Shown here in pieces: positions 1-12,087 of a stretch of DNA of 64,000 nucleotides. The stretch's first letter is position 1, and the number at the start of each line of letters is the position of its first letter. The position numbers were made by a program, and so were the translations under genes. This stretch comes from Proteles cristata cristata (lineage: Eukaryota; Chordata; Mammalia; Carnivora; Hyaenidae): assembly GCA_017311185.1 (NCBI GenBank), contig JAESUZ010002608.1, forward strand, positions 124,001 through 188,000, written 5' to 3'. Under the pieces are notes generated by a model. It ran no database searches and had not been told where the DNA came from. It saw nothing but the letters and a program-made list of their open reading frames with translations.

Positions 1-212
1 TTATAATTAATTTCATTATGAACGAATCTAAGTTTTGTTTTGACTAAACTGGTGGGCAGTGAAACTGGGGAAGAGAAAGAAAGAAAAGAATAGAGCCATC
101 TTGGTCCTAGGTACCTGTCAACCTCTGCCCCCAGCTCTCCAGACAGTCCTGAGAAAGTGCTTCATGGGCCTTAGAAGGTGTCCTTACTTCTTTAGACTCA
201 TTTCTCACCAGC

Positions 213-234
213 CACACACACACACACACACACA
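213..234. repeat. (CA)n microsatellite
   Basis: About 11 uninterrupted CA units. Confidence 0.95.
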
Positions 235-671
235 CGCTCACTAAGCTCTTCCACACTAGGATACTTCCTGAGCCTCAGACACAATGCACCTTATTTTACT
301 CTGTCTTTGTTCATACTATTCTCATCATTCTTTTCTTCCCTTTTCCACCAGAAATATTCCTATTCAGTCTTCAATACCCAATCCAAATGTCACTGGCATC
401 TTTTGTGAGAATTGTTTGATTCTTAAGGCAAAGCTAAGTTTGCTTCCTCAACACTTCTATGGTACCTCAACTCCAACATTTTTTATCTGTCTTGTAACAA
501 ACAGGCTGATGGGATCTCTTTGCCCGCCAGAGGTGGCCTTAAAACTGACCCCTCCAAGGATCTTAGGCTCTGACTCAATGTCCTCATGCTGAGCCAGTAG
601 TCACTCCATTTCAGTCCGGGATGCCTACTAGAGGTTAAGTGGCAGAGTTCAGAAAGCCTACAACAAATCAA

Positions 672-870
672 TTTTTTAATATTTTATTTATTTTTGGGAG
701 AGACAGTGAGCATGAGCGGGGGAGGGGAAGAGAGAGAGGGAGACAGAGAATCCCAAGCAAGTTCAGTAGTGTCAGCACAGAGCCCGATGTGGGGCTTAAA
801 CCCACGAACTATGAGATCATGACCTGAGTCAAAGTCAGATGCTCAATGGACTGAGCCACCCAGATGCCCC
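672..870 (-). mobile_element. Felid tRNA-Lys SINE
   Basis: T-rich end, GA-rich middle, then the reversed tRNA head ending CCACCCAGATGCCCC. Imperfect flanking copies CTACA(A/G)CAAATC(A/T)ATTTTT form the target-site duplication. Confidence 0.92.
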
Positions 871-1710
871 TACAGCAAATCTATTTTTAACATATATCCA
901 GAAAAGTGAGAAACTCATATATGAATACCTCATAAATGAATTTCCAATAAGTGAACATACTCATGTGCTCAAGAAACAGAATATTAGTAGCATCCAGAAG
1001 CCCCTCAACAATTGTATCTAAAAATGCATTTGTAACCATTTAAACTCATAATATTAAAAATGACCCATCAAATTTCAAGTATGGAAGTAGATACTTGCTT
1101 TTCCAAGATATTTTAGAAGGTACAGAAGCCAAACGTCCCTGAGGAAACCACTCTGAGGATCTGGAGACACTGTGTTCCTTTCCAGAGCAACACCCAGGCC
1201 CTCAGCTAAACCGCACCCCACGGTAGGCACTCCTGAGCCTGAGGGCTGAGCCAGGATCAGGGACTGCAGATATATCATCTGAGTGAAACCACTAGTGACG
1301 TTTGAGGAACAAGCTCACGTTGACTATAAGGACATCCCAGGATAGGTTAATGGAAGTGAGGTGGCGAGCTGCACTGTTGGTTGCTTGCCAACTCTGTGCC
1401 CATCTCTGCCAGGGACTTCCATATACCACCCTAGGGAGACCACTGAGAGAGCCATCCCCATCTGAAAGAAAAGGGAGCTGAGGAGAGCTATCAGGACTTG
1501 TCCTAAATCTTTATCCTGCTCAGGAGGCCCAGAACCAGGATTTCAATCCATCTAACTCCTGAGAACATCTTTCTAGAAGGGACAGCATAGGCTAAGGCAC
1601 TGAGGTGGGAATGAGGACCATTTGTCCTGGGCACGTCTACTCTGGGGGAATGGACATACTCCTGTGACATCCCACTGAGCAGCAATGACAGTTAAGGATG
1701 AAAGGGCAGA

Positions 1711-1820
1711 GGAGCTTCCCATTACAGAGTGGGGGAGGGCAGAGGGATGAAGGAGCACCCCATTATATAGGGGGCGGGTGGAGGGATGAGGAGCACCCCG
1801 TTACAGAGGGGGAGAGGAAC
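1711..1820. repeat. Short minisatellite, about 2.8 copies of a 37-41 base unit
   Basis: Units begin GGAGC(T/A)(T/C)CCC, continue with (A/G)TTA(C/T)A and end in G-rich GGAGGG.AGAGGGATGA-like sequence; starts near 1711, 1752 and 1789. Confidence 0.8.
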
Positions 1821-1896
1821 AGGTAGAGGAACCTCAGTGAAGGGAGTTTGGCTTTCCCCAACCAGCTACTTTGCCCCTCCTGCCCTAGGGACCTTG

Positions 1897-1897
1897 G

Positions 1898-1942
<45 letters not shown>
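1897..1942. repeat. (TG)n microsatellite
   Basis: About 22 uninterrupted TG units. Confidence 0.97.
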
Positions 1943-1943
<1 letters not shown>

Positions 1944-2914
1944 TATCTTAATATACATCTTTCTCCTGCATTTCTAGAGATGTCTTGATGTTTCCCATTG
2001 GCATGTTTGGTAGTCCCTACTGTCCTGGTATTTTCCATTAGAGAAAGTGTACTGGCTCTGTTATTGACATATTGCCTTAGCCCCCAGCATCACACAGGTG
2101 TTTGGGACCTTCTGACCTAACGTGCTTTCCAGAAAACACAGGCCCAGCAGCCCCACAAGAGGGACAACAAGCCTGTATAGTTGCTCTGTGTGTGTCCAGA
2201 TTCCAACACGTTCCCCTTATCTCAAGAGGCCCCTGTATGCTAGGAAGGAGTGCAGGGCAGCCCGTTGCCTACTACCCGCACCCCCAGGCTGACCTTCAAG
2301 GCTTTTCTGTGGGGCTCGTCCACCTACCCAGGTGGCTTGATGCCCTGTGCTAATGGCAGCTGCAGTGTCAAAGGTACCACGTGCCCTGGAGGTGGATGGC
2401 GTGGCTGGTTCCTGGCTCTACCACCCACCAGCCCTGAACAGTTCACTTCACCAACCCTCTGTTTCTTCACCTCTTAAAAGGTGATGCCGCCTGCAAGGGT
2501 GAAGAAGCATCTGCCCTCCACCCCTGCAAAATAGAAGTCTCAAAGGACAGAGCCAAACAGAGGGTCCCCAGCTCAGTGAAGTGCTTAGTGGCTTTTGATG
2601 AATGGCTCTGCTGACTCCTCGTCCTCCCCCTGCCTTCTCAGGGGCCTGGTGTTGGTTTTAATAGCCCCCACCAGCCCAGAAGGCAACCCAGGCTCTCATC
2701 TTCTCCATCACTTCTGGGTAAACAACCCCCAAATTCAAGTCTCCAGCCCTGCACTCTTGTCCAGACCAGAGTCTTGCATCTCGTCTGCATCCTGGGCATT
2801 CCCACTGACCTGTCTAGACATCTCAGGCTCCCTGCCACAAAGTGGGCCTTACCTGCCTTTATTCTACCCCAGATTGTCATTTCAAAATTGTTATTAAAGA
2901 GTAATTGACTTTTT

Positions 2915-3096
2915 GGGGTGCCTGGTGGCTCAGTAGGTTAAGCATCCGACTCTTGACTTTAGCTCAGGTAATAATCTCACCATTTGTGGGATTGAACCCT
3001 GCATCGGGCTCTGTGCTGACAGCATGGGACCTGCTTAGGATTATCTCTTTCTCTCTCTCTCTCTTAAAATAAATAAATAAACATTAAAAAAAAACA
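2915..3096 (+). mobile_element. Felid tRNA-Lys SINE
   Basis: Starts GGGGTGCCTGGTGGCTCAG and ends in a TAAATAAATAAAC tail. AAGAGTAATTGACTT before it recurs as AAGAGTAATAGACTT after it. Confidence 0.92.
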
Positions 3097-3099
3097 AGA

Positions 3100-3720
3100 G
3101 TAATAGACTTCCATCAAAGTGTACTATTCAGACGTATACAGCTTGGTGAATTTTCGGGAACTAACACACCCAGGTAACCAGCACGCAGATGGAGACACAG
3201 AACATCATCAGCCCCCAGATGTCCTCCCTGCTCCCCATCCAGTGGTGGTTGTCCCACAGATTTCTCTCAGGTTAGCCTATTTCAAACCCTGTGTAAATGG
3301 AATCATACAATCTGTATTCTCTTATGCTTTCCTTCTTTTGTTCAATATTGTGAGATACATCCCTACCGTCGCCTGGAGTCCTCAGACACTCATTTTCTTG
3401 TGGCACAAATAAATCATTATTTATCCACTGATGAGCCATTGGGCTGTTTCCCTCTGGGGCTGTTATGAGCGGTACCATATTGAACTTTGTGGTGCGTGCG
3501 TGTCTTTTGGTGTGATGGATGCACATCTTTCGTCTGTGCATGTTGTTGGGAAGGAATTGCGGGGCGGTGGGCGGTGAAGATGCCCACTCCAGCAGACACC
3601 GCCAGGCACTTCCCTAAAGTGGTTATAGGTCCATTTCTCCCAGCAGTGGATGTAAGTTCCGACTGCTCCACATCCTCACTAACACTTGACACCATTTTTG
3701 ATTCACTCATCCTTCACCCC
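3100..3720 (-). mobile_element. Old LINE-1 fragment, antisense
   Basis: The + strand reads as the reverse of the ORF2 end and 3' region of L1, for example the stretches around AATGGAATCATACAAT, the TTTATCCACTGATGAGCC region, and TCTTTTGGTGTG. The same segment runs in sense inside the larger L1 near 28.1-28.7 kb, which supports the call. Diverged, so probably an ancient mammalian L1 family. Confidence 0.75.
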
Positions 3721-5059
3721 ATGCCCATCTGTGTCCCTTTTTCCTCCCAGATTATATCCCAGATTATCATTATGTGCAGTCCTTTCCCCTTGACACTGCC
3801 CTGCTTCAGGTTCAGGCACTGTGAACTCCCGCCAGCCTCCCTAGCTTTGGCCTTCAGACTCCGTGAAGCACTCCCAGCTAACCCCCCCTAAATGCAGCTT
3901 TAATCATCATGCTGTTCTTTCCACAGACCTTCAATCGCTCCTGATCTCCTGTTACATTAGAGCTACATCTTTTGTTTGCCTGGCTTTGGACACTGTCTGC
4001 AAACCTACTCAATGATCAAGTAGACCCCATCTTTCCCTTGGGCCTCAGTGCCACTTCAACAACTCTTGTTTGGTGAATTCCAATGCCTCAGTCCCTCTCC
4101 CGAAAGTCTGCGACATCAGCTTCTCTGGCAGGAAAACTGTCCTCCTTGTTAGCAATTCTGTAAAAAAAACCCCAGCTGGAGAGGGTTAGTGCTGGCAGAG
4201 CCTTAGAGAACCTGTTCCAACACCCTGTTTCCAAAGAAGCCTCGAGTTATAAAGAATTTTTTTAATCCTAATGACTTGGCAGGTATTTTTGTGACTTTCT
4301 TATAGTGACAACTATTATTTCTTCTTTGCTGGAAGCTTTGATCTGAAAAAGCATCAGAGCTTGGATATTAGCTGGATGAGGGGAAGAGGGGCAACAGATA
4401 GATATTCCAAGTCAGCTCTGCTTTTAAAACCTCTTCTCAGTGAGAGAAACACCCTCAGCAGCGGAAGTTGTCAAACAGCCACCACATCTAAGGAGCTTTC
4501 TGATCAGTAGAAAGTTTTTGAAATCTCTTGTCATTACAGAGAATCACAGAAATAAATGCAGAGGAAACAGAAATCAGATTTTTCTTCTCCCACATTTTAA
4601 AAAGGCAAGTAAAACTATGTGTTTTGCTTGCTTACAATTTCTTATGGTGGTTACTTAAATTCTTTACACAAGGAACCCCAATATACTCAAGTTCATATTG
4701 CCCATATTTAGAGCTTAGAGCATAATTTTTCTATTTCAAATGGCCAGAGAGATTCATAGGCCTATCTTTTCTTTTATAATGTAGCATTTTTTTCATCTGT
4801 ACTTCTGATGCTGAGTCCTTCGGAAGGCATTCAATGCCTGGCTAGTGTATCCTATCATGGGGAAGCAGATGTCAGAGGGCACTGTCAATCTGGATGCCTT
4901 GCACAGATGGAGAACTGCCTTCCTTGTGGACCCAAGTGGGGGCTGGACCTATGACCCACAGCACACACCATCCCATGCAATCATGAGGCTGTTCACAGCC
5001 TCCCAACATGCCATGGTTCTCTTGGCTGACTGTCAAGTTTCTCCCTGAAAGGCTGTTCC

Positions 5060-5260
5060 ATCTTTTCCTGCCTTCATTAAATGCTGCTCAGATGTCAAGG
5101 GCCCTGTGAGGCCTGTATCTTCAGTAAAGCCCCCTCTGCCTATTCCAGACACCACTGATATTATCCAAACTCTTCTAGCTCTAAACACTGCTCACAATTT
5201 AGCACTTCATTGCACATCATCTTGTATCATTTAAGAGAGCCCTAAAAGCTGCCAGTTCTT
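5060..5260 (+). repeat. Possible L2 remnant
   Basis: CTCAGATGTCAAGGGCCCTG, CAGTAAAGCCCCCTCTGCC and TTAGCACTTCATTGCACATC echo the 3' third of L2. Diverged, so uncertain. Confidence 0.45.
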
Positions 5261-6317
5261 GATTAAACTTGACAGGCATCTTGTCCCTCCCTGGAAGACT
5301 GCATGATGGGCTTCCTTGTAGGTTAATGATATTACACATCCCTTCTGTGCTGAAGGAAAAGTTCCTTTCTGCCTATACCATGGCCATTGACCACATACAG
5401 CCTTGAACCTGACACTAACATTCTCCTGTGTCTTATTGCTGCTCCAGATGTGAGAACTATCTTATACTTTGTCTCATCTGCTGCAGTCATGAGGACTTAC
5501 CTTCGTATGGTAGGATGGAAAATTGGGGATGAATAAATGGCAGGTAGCTAGAGGGAGTGGGGTGCGTCATAGCACAGCCTACAGCCTGAGAGAAGATGCT
5601 GAGTCTTAGGTCAGCAGGAGAGCAGCATACTGCCCAAGGCGTCATGAGTATACAGCCTAAGACCTGGGATGTAGAGAGGTGAGGAGTCGGCCATACCCCA
5701 TCCCCAATCTCCGGAAAGCCCAGACCTCCTGGGTTTAGGGTGAGCCCAGGTTGATAGCTGGGATTGGGACTGTCTTATGTCATCACACTGATCTCCACCA
5801 TGGAGACCCTGAAGGTGCAGGCTTCCTTCCTGCTCACCCACTCTCAGGATGACTCAGTGACCCAAAAGTGGCCAGCCTGCATGCCTAGAGCTGGAGCTCA
5901 ATCCTCCCCAATTTTAAGACAGTTCTAGAGTCAAGGCAGAGCCTTTGACCACAAAGGCTGACCTGTAAGCTTGAGCACTGGGTATTTGGTGTCTATGGTT
6001 GATTGACCTGTGGCAGGAGCAAATGAATAAGGGCCATCCATGTGTGTTCCAGATGGCAGGGGCCCTGCCTCTGAACTACATATCCCAGTCATAATGCTCT
6101 ACCCCACTCTGAGGACTGTATTTGAGGGAAATCCACCCCACCCCCTTGTTACCCCAAAGACACACACACACCTATCTCAGTACCATACAAGAACTCACCC
6201 CCGCCCATCAAGTCTCCACAGTCACAGGTCTTTCACCCATTTATTCATCCATATACTCAATGAAGAGCTACTGGGGAACTTTATGAGGCAGACACTGAGC
6301 TCAAAACTGGGGCTGCA

Positions 6318-6531
6318 GGGGCACCTGAGTGGCTTAGTTGGTTAAGTGTTGACTTCGGCCTTGGACATGAATTCGTGGTTCATGAGTTCGAGCCCCATGT
6401 CAGACTCTGTGCTGACAGCTTGGAGCCTGGAGCCTGTTTCAGATTCTGTGTCTCCCTCTCTCTGCTCCTCCCTCACTAGTGCTCTGTCTCGCTCTCTCAA
6501 AAAAAAACATTAAAAAAAAAAAAAAAAAACT
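6318..6531 (+). mobile_element. Felid tRNA-Lys SINE
   Basis: GGGGCACCTGAGTGGCTTAG head, CT-rich middle and an A-tail of about 18. Flanks AAACTGGGGCTGCA and AAACTAGGGCTACA are the duplication. Sequence on either side reads as one older, unnamed repeat split by the insertion. Confidence 0.92.
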
Positions 6532-7519
6532 AGGGCTACAGCAGCCAACAGCACCAGCCCAGACTCTGCCCTCAGGAATCTTGCAGTCTAGTGGGCAAAC
6601 TCAATGGAGCAAAAGCTCACATAATTATGTAATTACAAACAATGGTCAAACCGTGACAGAAAGCAAGACTCTGGGAGATGCATGTCATGACTGCAGCCCT
6701 GGCCTGAAGAGTCACCTTCCCTCAAACAGTGAGTCTCTCATTGAAGGACAATTTAGCCACCGTTGTCCCAGCGTAGGAGTGATAGCAAATGGGAAGGCAC
6801 ATTTGTAACATGTATGCAGCATGTCTATTGGCTAGGGTAGGCTATAAAGTGTACAGTTCCACATAGGTGTTTTTGCCTTTCAGCCAAAGCAGTTGCATAC
6901 CAGGGTGAGGCGTGGGAATTATTGCAGGGGCCCCAGGGTCAAAAAGCCAAGGAATCCCAGATGGAGAACCAAGTCGTGGGAGCCCCCATGGCAACTGCTC
7001 AGGTAAGATCCTGAGCCCTGGGGGAGGGCGGCGGGAGGGGGTGGGGGTGGGGAACGTTGCTCCTGTAGTGTGAGGGTGTTTGTCCTGTGGGTGGCCAGGA
7101 TGCAGTGGCCTCTGGCTGGACCACAAGCTGCTGCCGGGGTCCCTAGGCAAGAGGAAGCTGCCCCTGTGCATGCAAGCTTCACCATCTCATGACCTGAGAT
7201 AATCTCTCTGCGGTCGGTCGCTGCAGGCTACGAGGCACTCGCCAAGCCCATGTGAAGCAATCGGCATCAGGCAGAGGGTGAGGCCTGATGGAGTAGCCTG
7301 ATGGAGTCTAATGGGATGATGAGGCTTCTCGTGGAGTGCTGCCTCCCACCAACGTGGCCCAGCCTGTGACAGCATGCTCCGTGCCGCCAGCCGGAATGGC
7401 ACAATGACTCACTTGGGCTCTCCATGGCGTCTCCAACCAAACCATCGGAATTCGTAAACTGTCGCCACTCCGGGGGTTTGAATCCACCCCTTTTCACCGT
7501 GTCTCAAGGACAGAGATGT

Positions 7520-7685
7520 TTGAGAGGGTGCTTCCAAAACTTTAATGTGCATGCAAGTCCCCTGGGGACCTGATTAAAATGCAGATTCCAGTTCCAGAAG
7601 GCTGATTAGGGCTGAGATTCTTCATTTCTGAAAAAGTTCCCAGGGATGTCGATGCTGCTGGTCTGAGGACACTTTAAAGACTCGA
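7520..7685 (+). repeat. MER5-type hAT DNA transposon remnant
   Basis: Landmarks: CTTTAATGTGCATGCAAG, CCTGGGGACCTGATTAAAAT, GAGATTCTTCATTTCTGA, and GATGCTGCTGGTCTGAGGAC. Confidence 0.82.
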
Positions 7686-7904
7686 GAACATTAAAAAGAG
7701 TGAATGAAATGAAACCTTCCCCACTTCTCTGTAAGTGAGGAGGATCAGACCCACCATCCACTGATCACTCAGCAAGCATTTGTTGAGCCTTAGAACTGAG
7801 GCCCTGATGGCACCACTGGCAGAAATAAGGAAGTCAGAGGTAAGAACTATTTTAGCTGGATTTAGATGGATGGTAAGAGCTGTTCAGATGGATAAAGTAA
7901 GGAT

Positions 7905-8110
7905 AAAGATTACCTTTTACTAAATGCCTATCATGCCCCATGACCTTGTTTAATCTTTGAATTTGGCATGGGAGGTATTAGTGATCTCATTATTAATTTC
8001 ATAATGGAATTAAGGCTTGGAAAGGTGAAGTAATCTTCCCCAGGGTGGGATAGCTGGCTAGAATTTTAATCTGGTCTGTCAAACTCCAAACCCCAGCCCA
8101 CCTCACAGTA
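7905..8110 (+). repeat. MIR remnant
   Basis: Order fits MIR: CTAAATGCCTATCATG, a run resembling the CTCATTTAATC core, AAGGCTTGGAAAGGTGAAG and AATTTTAATCTGGTCTGTC. Confidence 0.65.
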
Positions 8111-8157
8111 ACACATGTCCTTGCTTTGGAGGGTAAGGAAGTAGGGTTAGATTCAGT

Positions 8158-8310
8158 CTGGTGGTTCTCAACCTTGCTGGCATGTTAGAATCATCAAGAC
8201 TTTTAAAGCTCCCACATCCCAAACCAATGACATCAGACTCTCCACAATCAGCATTTTGTCAAGCCCCCCGGCAACTCCAATGTGCACACAAGACAGAGAG
8301 TCACTGAGTC
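8158..8310 (+). repeat. MER5-like remnant
   Basis: Starts GTGGTTCTCAACCTTGCTGG with ATGTTAGAATCATC, the usual left end of MER5-like elements; the right half is diverged. Confidence 0.6.
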
Positions 8311-9143
8311 AGTCCTGCTGCCCTTCTAATTTGAGAAGCTGATGGATGAAGTCCAATTTCATCAGAACTAGTACCTCTCAATTCCTACTCCAGGACTCCT
8401 TTCAAGAAATCAGCTAGAAACAAAATGATATAGTAGGGTGAAGCAAGACCAGAGAGGATGGAGGATGGAGGTGTTTACCAGGGAAAAATATATAGAAAAG
8501 AGCAGAAAATGTCAGCCAATGCTAGAGTACTTAAGACATTTAGTAGTTGCAGGGAAGATTCAGAAAGGTAGAAAAGCTCACCAAACCAAAGTCCTTGACT
8601 CAGCTCTAAGTCGTCCTAGTATATGCTAGACAATGGATAGACGAGTGAATGGATGGAATAAGGAAGATAGGGTGGGTCCCATGGACAAGGAAATCTGAAA
8701 CCCAAGTTGAGCGGAGAAGTGGGGACTCATACTGGAATTGAGGGAAGGGATAATGAAGGGAGAAAAGCTTTCACCTAGTACAAAGCTACCATCGCAAAAG
8801 GGAGTAGTCCATTAGGAAACCACATTTTGGGATTTTATTCTTAGGATTGGGATTGTTTTTTAATAATAGGATGGAATGTACCAAGTGGGGGAAAATACAA
8901 CAATCTGTTTGAAGCGAAACAAAACAAAACAAATCCTTGAAGATCTTCTAGAGACTCAGCGCATCATCTCTTGCCATAATCAAGATGAAAGACTGAGGCT
9001 GCCCACCAGACCTTCATAGAGAAATCTCAGATTCTACCCCAAGCAAAACTCTGAGTCCTCCACTGGCCCACAAAGCTGCCTCTGGGTAATTTTTATGCCT
9101 CCCAAGTCTTTAACAGATGTTGATTTAAAACTAGTTTCACCTT

Positions 9144-9362
9144 GGGGCGCCTGGGTGGCTTAGTCAGTTAAGCGTCCGACTTTCGCTTAGGTCATGATCT
9201 CACGGTTCGTGGGTTCGAGCCCCGCGTCGGGCTCTGTGCTGACTGCCAGCTCAGAGCCTGGAGCCTATTTCAGAGTCTGTCACTCCCTCTCTCTCTGACC
9301 CTTCCCTGCTCACGCTGTCTCTTCTCTCTCTTAGAAATAAATAAAAATAAAAATAAGTAAAA
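9144..9362 (+). mobile_element. Young felid SINE of the CTGACTGCCAGCTC subfamily, perfect duplication
   Basis: Intact head GGGGCGCCTGGGTGGC with A and B boxes (B box GGTTCGAGCC). It carries the variants GACTTTCGCTTAGGTC and CTGACTGCCAGCTCAGAG. The 17-base duplication AAAACTAGTTTCACCTT is perfect at 9127-9143 and 9363-9379. Confidence 0.95.
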
Positions 9363-11875
9363 AAAACTAGTTTCACCTTTTAAAATGTTGGGGATGAGAA
9401 GCTATTGAGAAATTGGTGGTCAACCTTACATGGCAGTTGACTTCCCTCTCTGAGATTCCTGGTAAACCCAGATTCTGCAAGTATGAGTCAAGAGGTCAAA
9501 ACTGAGTGGTGTTGGACATTAAGAGTCCATGTGGGGATATTACTTGCTCATCACTTATCGGTATGTTTGTTTAAATTTGTCACTGGATTTTCCCCCTAAT
9601 TCAACAGTGTTTAATTCATTTATCATTAATGTCTGTGTCTTGTGTGGGTTTAATGATGAGCCCACAGACCCTCATCTTCAAAGATGACATTTGCCTGACT
9701 ATACCAGGTGTTTCTGCAAAGAGGAAGGACTTTGCCACAACCACTCATTCTCTCTGGCAGCTGCTTCCATGCTGGCCAAAGTTCAAAAAAGCTGAGTCCC
9801 TATCCTGCCTTCCATTTGGAAACAATGTCAATGGGGTGTTTTTTCAACTAAGGATTATAACAGTGTTGAGAGTTGCCCATGCTTTCTTTAAAAACAGGAG
9901 TTTGTGACTAATTGTGAACTCTTCTTCCAAGTCTTATTGCATTTTACATCTTAATTTTATATAAGAGACTGAATCTTTTTACATTTTCAAATAGCTATGT
10001 ACAGAGAACAATGGCGCTATAATGATTTTTTAAGTTTTTAATAAGAGATGTTGCGCCAAAAACCTATTATGCCTTAGTCTCCCGCTGGGTTTAATTTTGG
10101 TTTTGAATGAAACATGGCATCAACTTCACTCTCTAACAACAAGATGCGGTGTCAGACACTTACGGGATTCTCCCCATGTCTGCCATTGTGTGCCCTGCGC
10201 AACTGCGTTTCTAAAGCCAAGAATTGCTAAGATTTGAGTTAAGGCTTCAAGTTGAGGACTGCTAAGGCTCCGATGTGACTCAGTGGCCAGCCTAGCTGAG
10301 GATGCAGTATGGTCCACCTTTGAGTTGGTTGGCAGACAGGTAGGAGAGTTGCTTAGTTTAGTCTCAAGGTCCTGACTCTCTGCTTTGGCCTCCACCCCAA
10401 CCTCAGCAGATGCCAAAGGTAGGGAAAGAGGAGGCAAGGAGACTAGAAAAGACAGGTGAAGGCAGGAAGATTGTGAGATCCCTCTCTAGCTCTAGGCTGC
10501 TGTTGGTATGAAGGCAAGGATGGTAATGGGGTGCATTTCCGAAAACCAGAAAACTGTGTAGCCAGCACTCAGCAAGCCTCAGTTCAGACAGCTGTGAGGA
10601 GCCGAGCCAAGCGGCCCTCCTGAGCTCAGGGAGGCGGCCTCACATAACATGTCCACACCATCTCTTGCAGCTTCCTGGTAGCATTCCTGCCAGATCACTC
10701 TGTGATACCCGCCAGTGAGTAATGCCCTTTCTGGGGTGGCTCAGCCCATCCCACCCAAACTCTGGTGGCTGATGTCTTTGGCAAGAGCCTATAACCCTGT
10801 ACCCAGAGAGCCCCATGGGCAATGGTGGTGCCAGCTCATCCCACTTTCTTTTCGGACCTAATAATAAAATGAAGCTCTACTCCTAAGCTTGGAGCCAACA
10901 TCACAGTATCTTTAAATGGTGAGGAAACAATTGAATGAGTTTTAAATTAGTCTCAAGAGAGAGTCAGGGAAACAAGTCCCATGCGTTCCCCAGAACTCAT
11001 TTCCCCAAAATAAGGGAAATTTTCAATCCCTTCCCTCAGTCTACTCTAAAGAGATTGAAAAGATTCTCCTCTACCCCCTTTCCTGTTGTCCTTCATTGGG
11101 ATTTTTTTTTTCAATCCTGGAGAAAAAAAACAGGACCATTTAACTAGCTAACATGGGCTCCTTTGTTGCAAGGGATCCTGACACCCTTTCCTCAAGACAT
11201 TTGAGTACTGCCAAAAATATACCTTGAAGTTTTTTGCAATGAAAACACACTTGATGTCTGGGTTAGTGGTACTACTTTAGACATGGTGCATTTGTGCAGT
11301 GCCCAACCTACTCATGCAAGAGACTGGCTGTAGGAGATCAGAGATCTACATGATGGACCTGTGATGCCCTGAGTTTAAGCTAAAATCTGGAAAGGAAGGT
11401 GATGCATGGAAAAGAAGACATCTGATAAAAGTTGTGGGTGGGTTTGGAGACTCTCTCGCCATTCTAATGTGCGAGAGGAACAATGAGCTTTTAAATGGAG
11501 CAGAATAATTGCATGACATGACTTGAAAGCTAAAAATATGGCGCCTCACTGCCTCCTGCTTCCATCCAGCCCCACGCTCCCTGGCAAAAAGGCAGGCAGT
11601 GGAGCTCTGAAGGGCGGCGGCACTATGCGCCAGCTGCCTCTTGGCTCTCCATCTAGGGAACGCCTGCCTGGTGCCCCAAGTGACGTTCAGGGTCAGTGTG
11701 AGTTTGGGGCTCTCATCTGGTGCTTTTTGTCCGACTGTTTGCAAACGACAACGTTGAGGGCTCAAAACACACTGCAGAAGAACATTGTGTCCTAGACTTG
11801 CTGTCCTGCTTCTGGAGCGGTGAGGGAGACTAAGAAACGACTTGAGAATAAATTTCTCCCATCTCACTTCCATTT

Positions 11876-12087
11876 ATTATTTTTAATGTTTTATTTATTT
11901 CTAGGAGAGAGAGGAGCAGGGGAGTGAGCAGGGAGGGTCAGAGAGAGGGAGTCACAGACTGGGACAAGCTCCAGGCTCTGAGCTGGCAGTCAGCACAGAG
12001 CCCGGCAGCGAGCTGGGAACCCACGAACCTGAGATCATGACCCTAGCGAAAGTCAGGCAGCAACCGACTAAGCCACCCAGGCGCCCC
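11876..12087 (-). mobile_element. Young-type felid SINE, antisense
   Basis: Reverse complement carries the CTGACTGCCAGCTC variant and GACTTTCGCTAGGGTC, linking it to the copy at 9144. Flanks around CTCACTTCCATTTA and CTCCCACTTCCATTTA are the likely duplication. Confidence 0.9.

Noticed and set aside
7430..7497. T-arm-like GGTTTGAATCCACC context
   Set aside because: I could not fold a full cloverleaf with acceptor and anticodon stems; probably chance.
9144..9215. tRNA-like sequence with A and B boxes
   Set aside because: This is the tRNA-derived head of a SINE, repeated across the window, not a working tRNA gene.
11346..11873. 175-codon antisense open frame
   Set aside because: The longest in the window, but without family signature, splice context or promoter.
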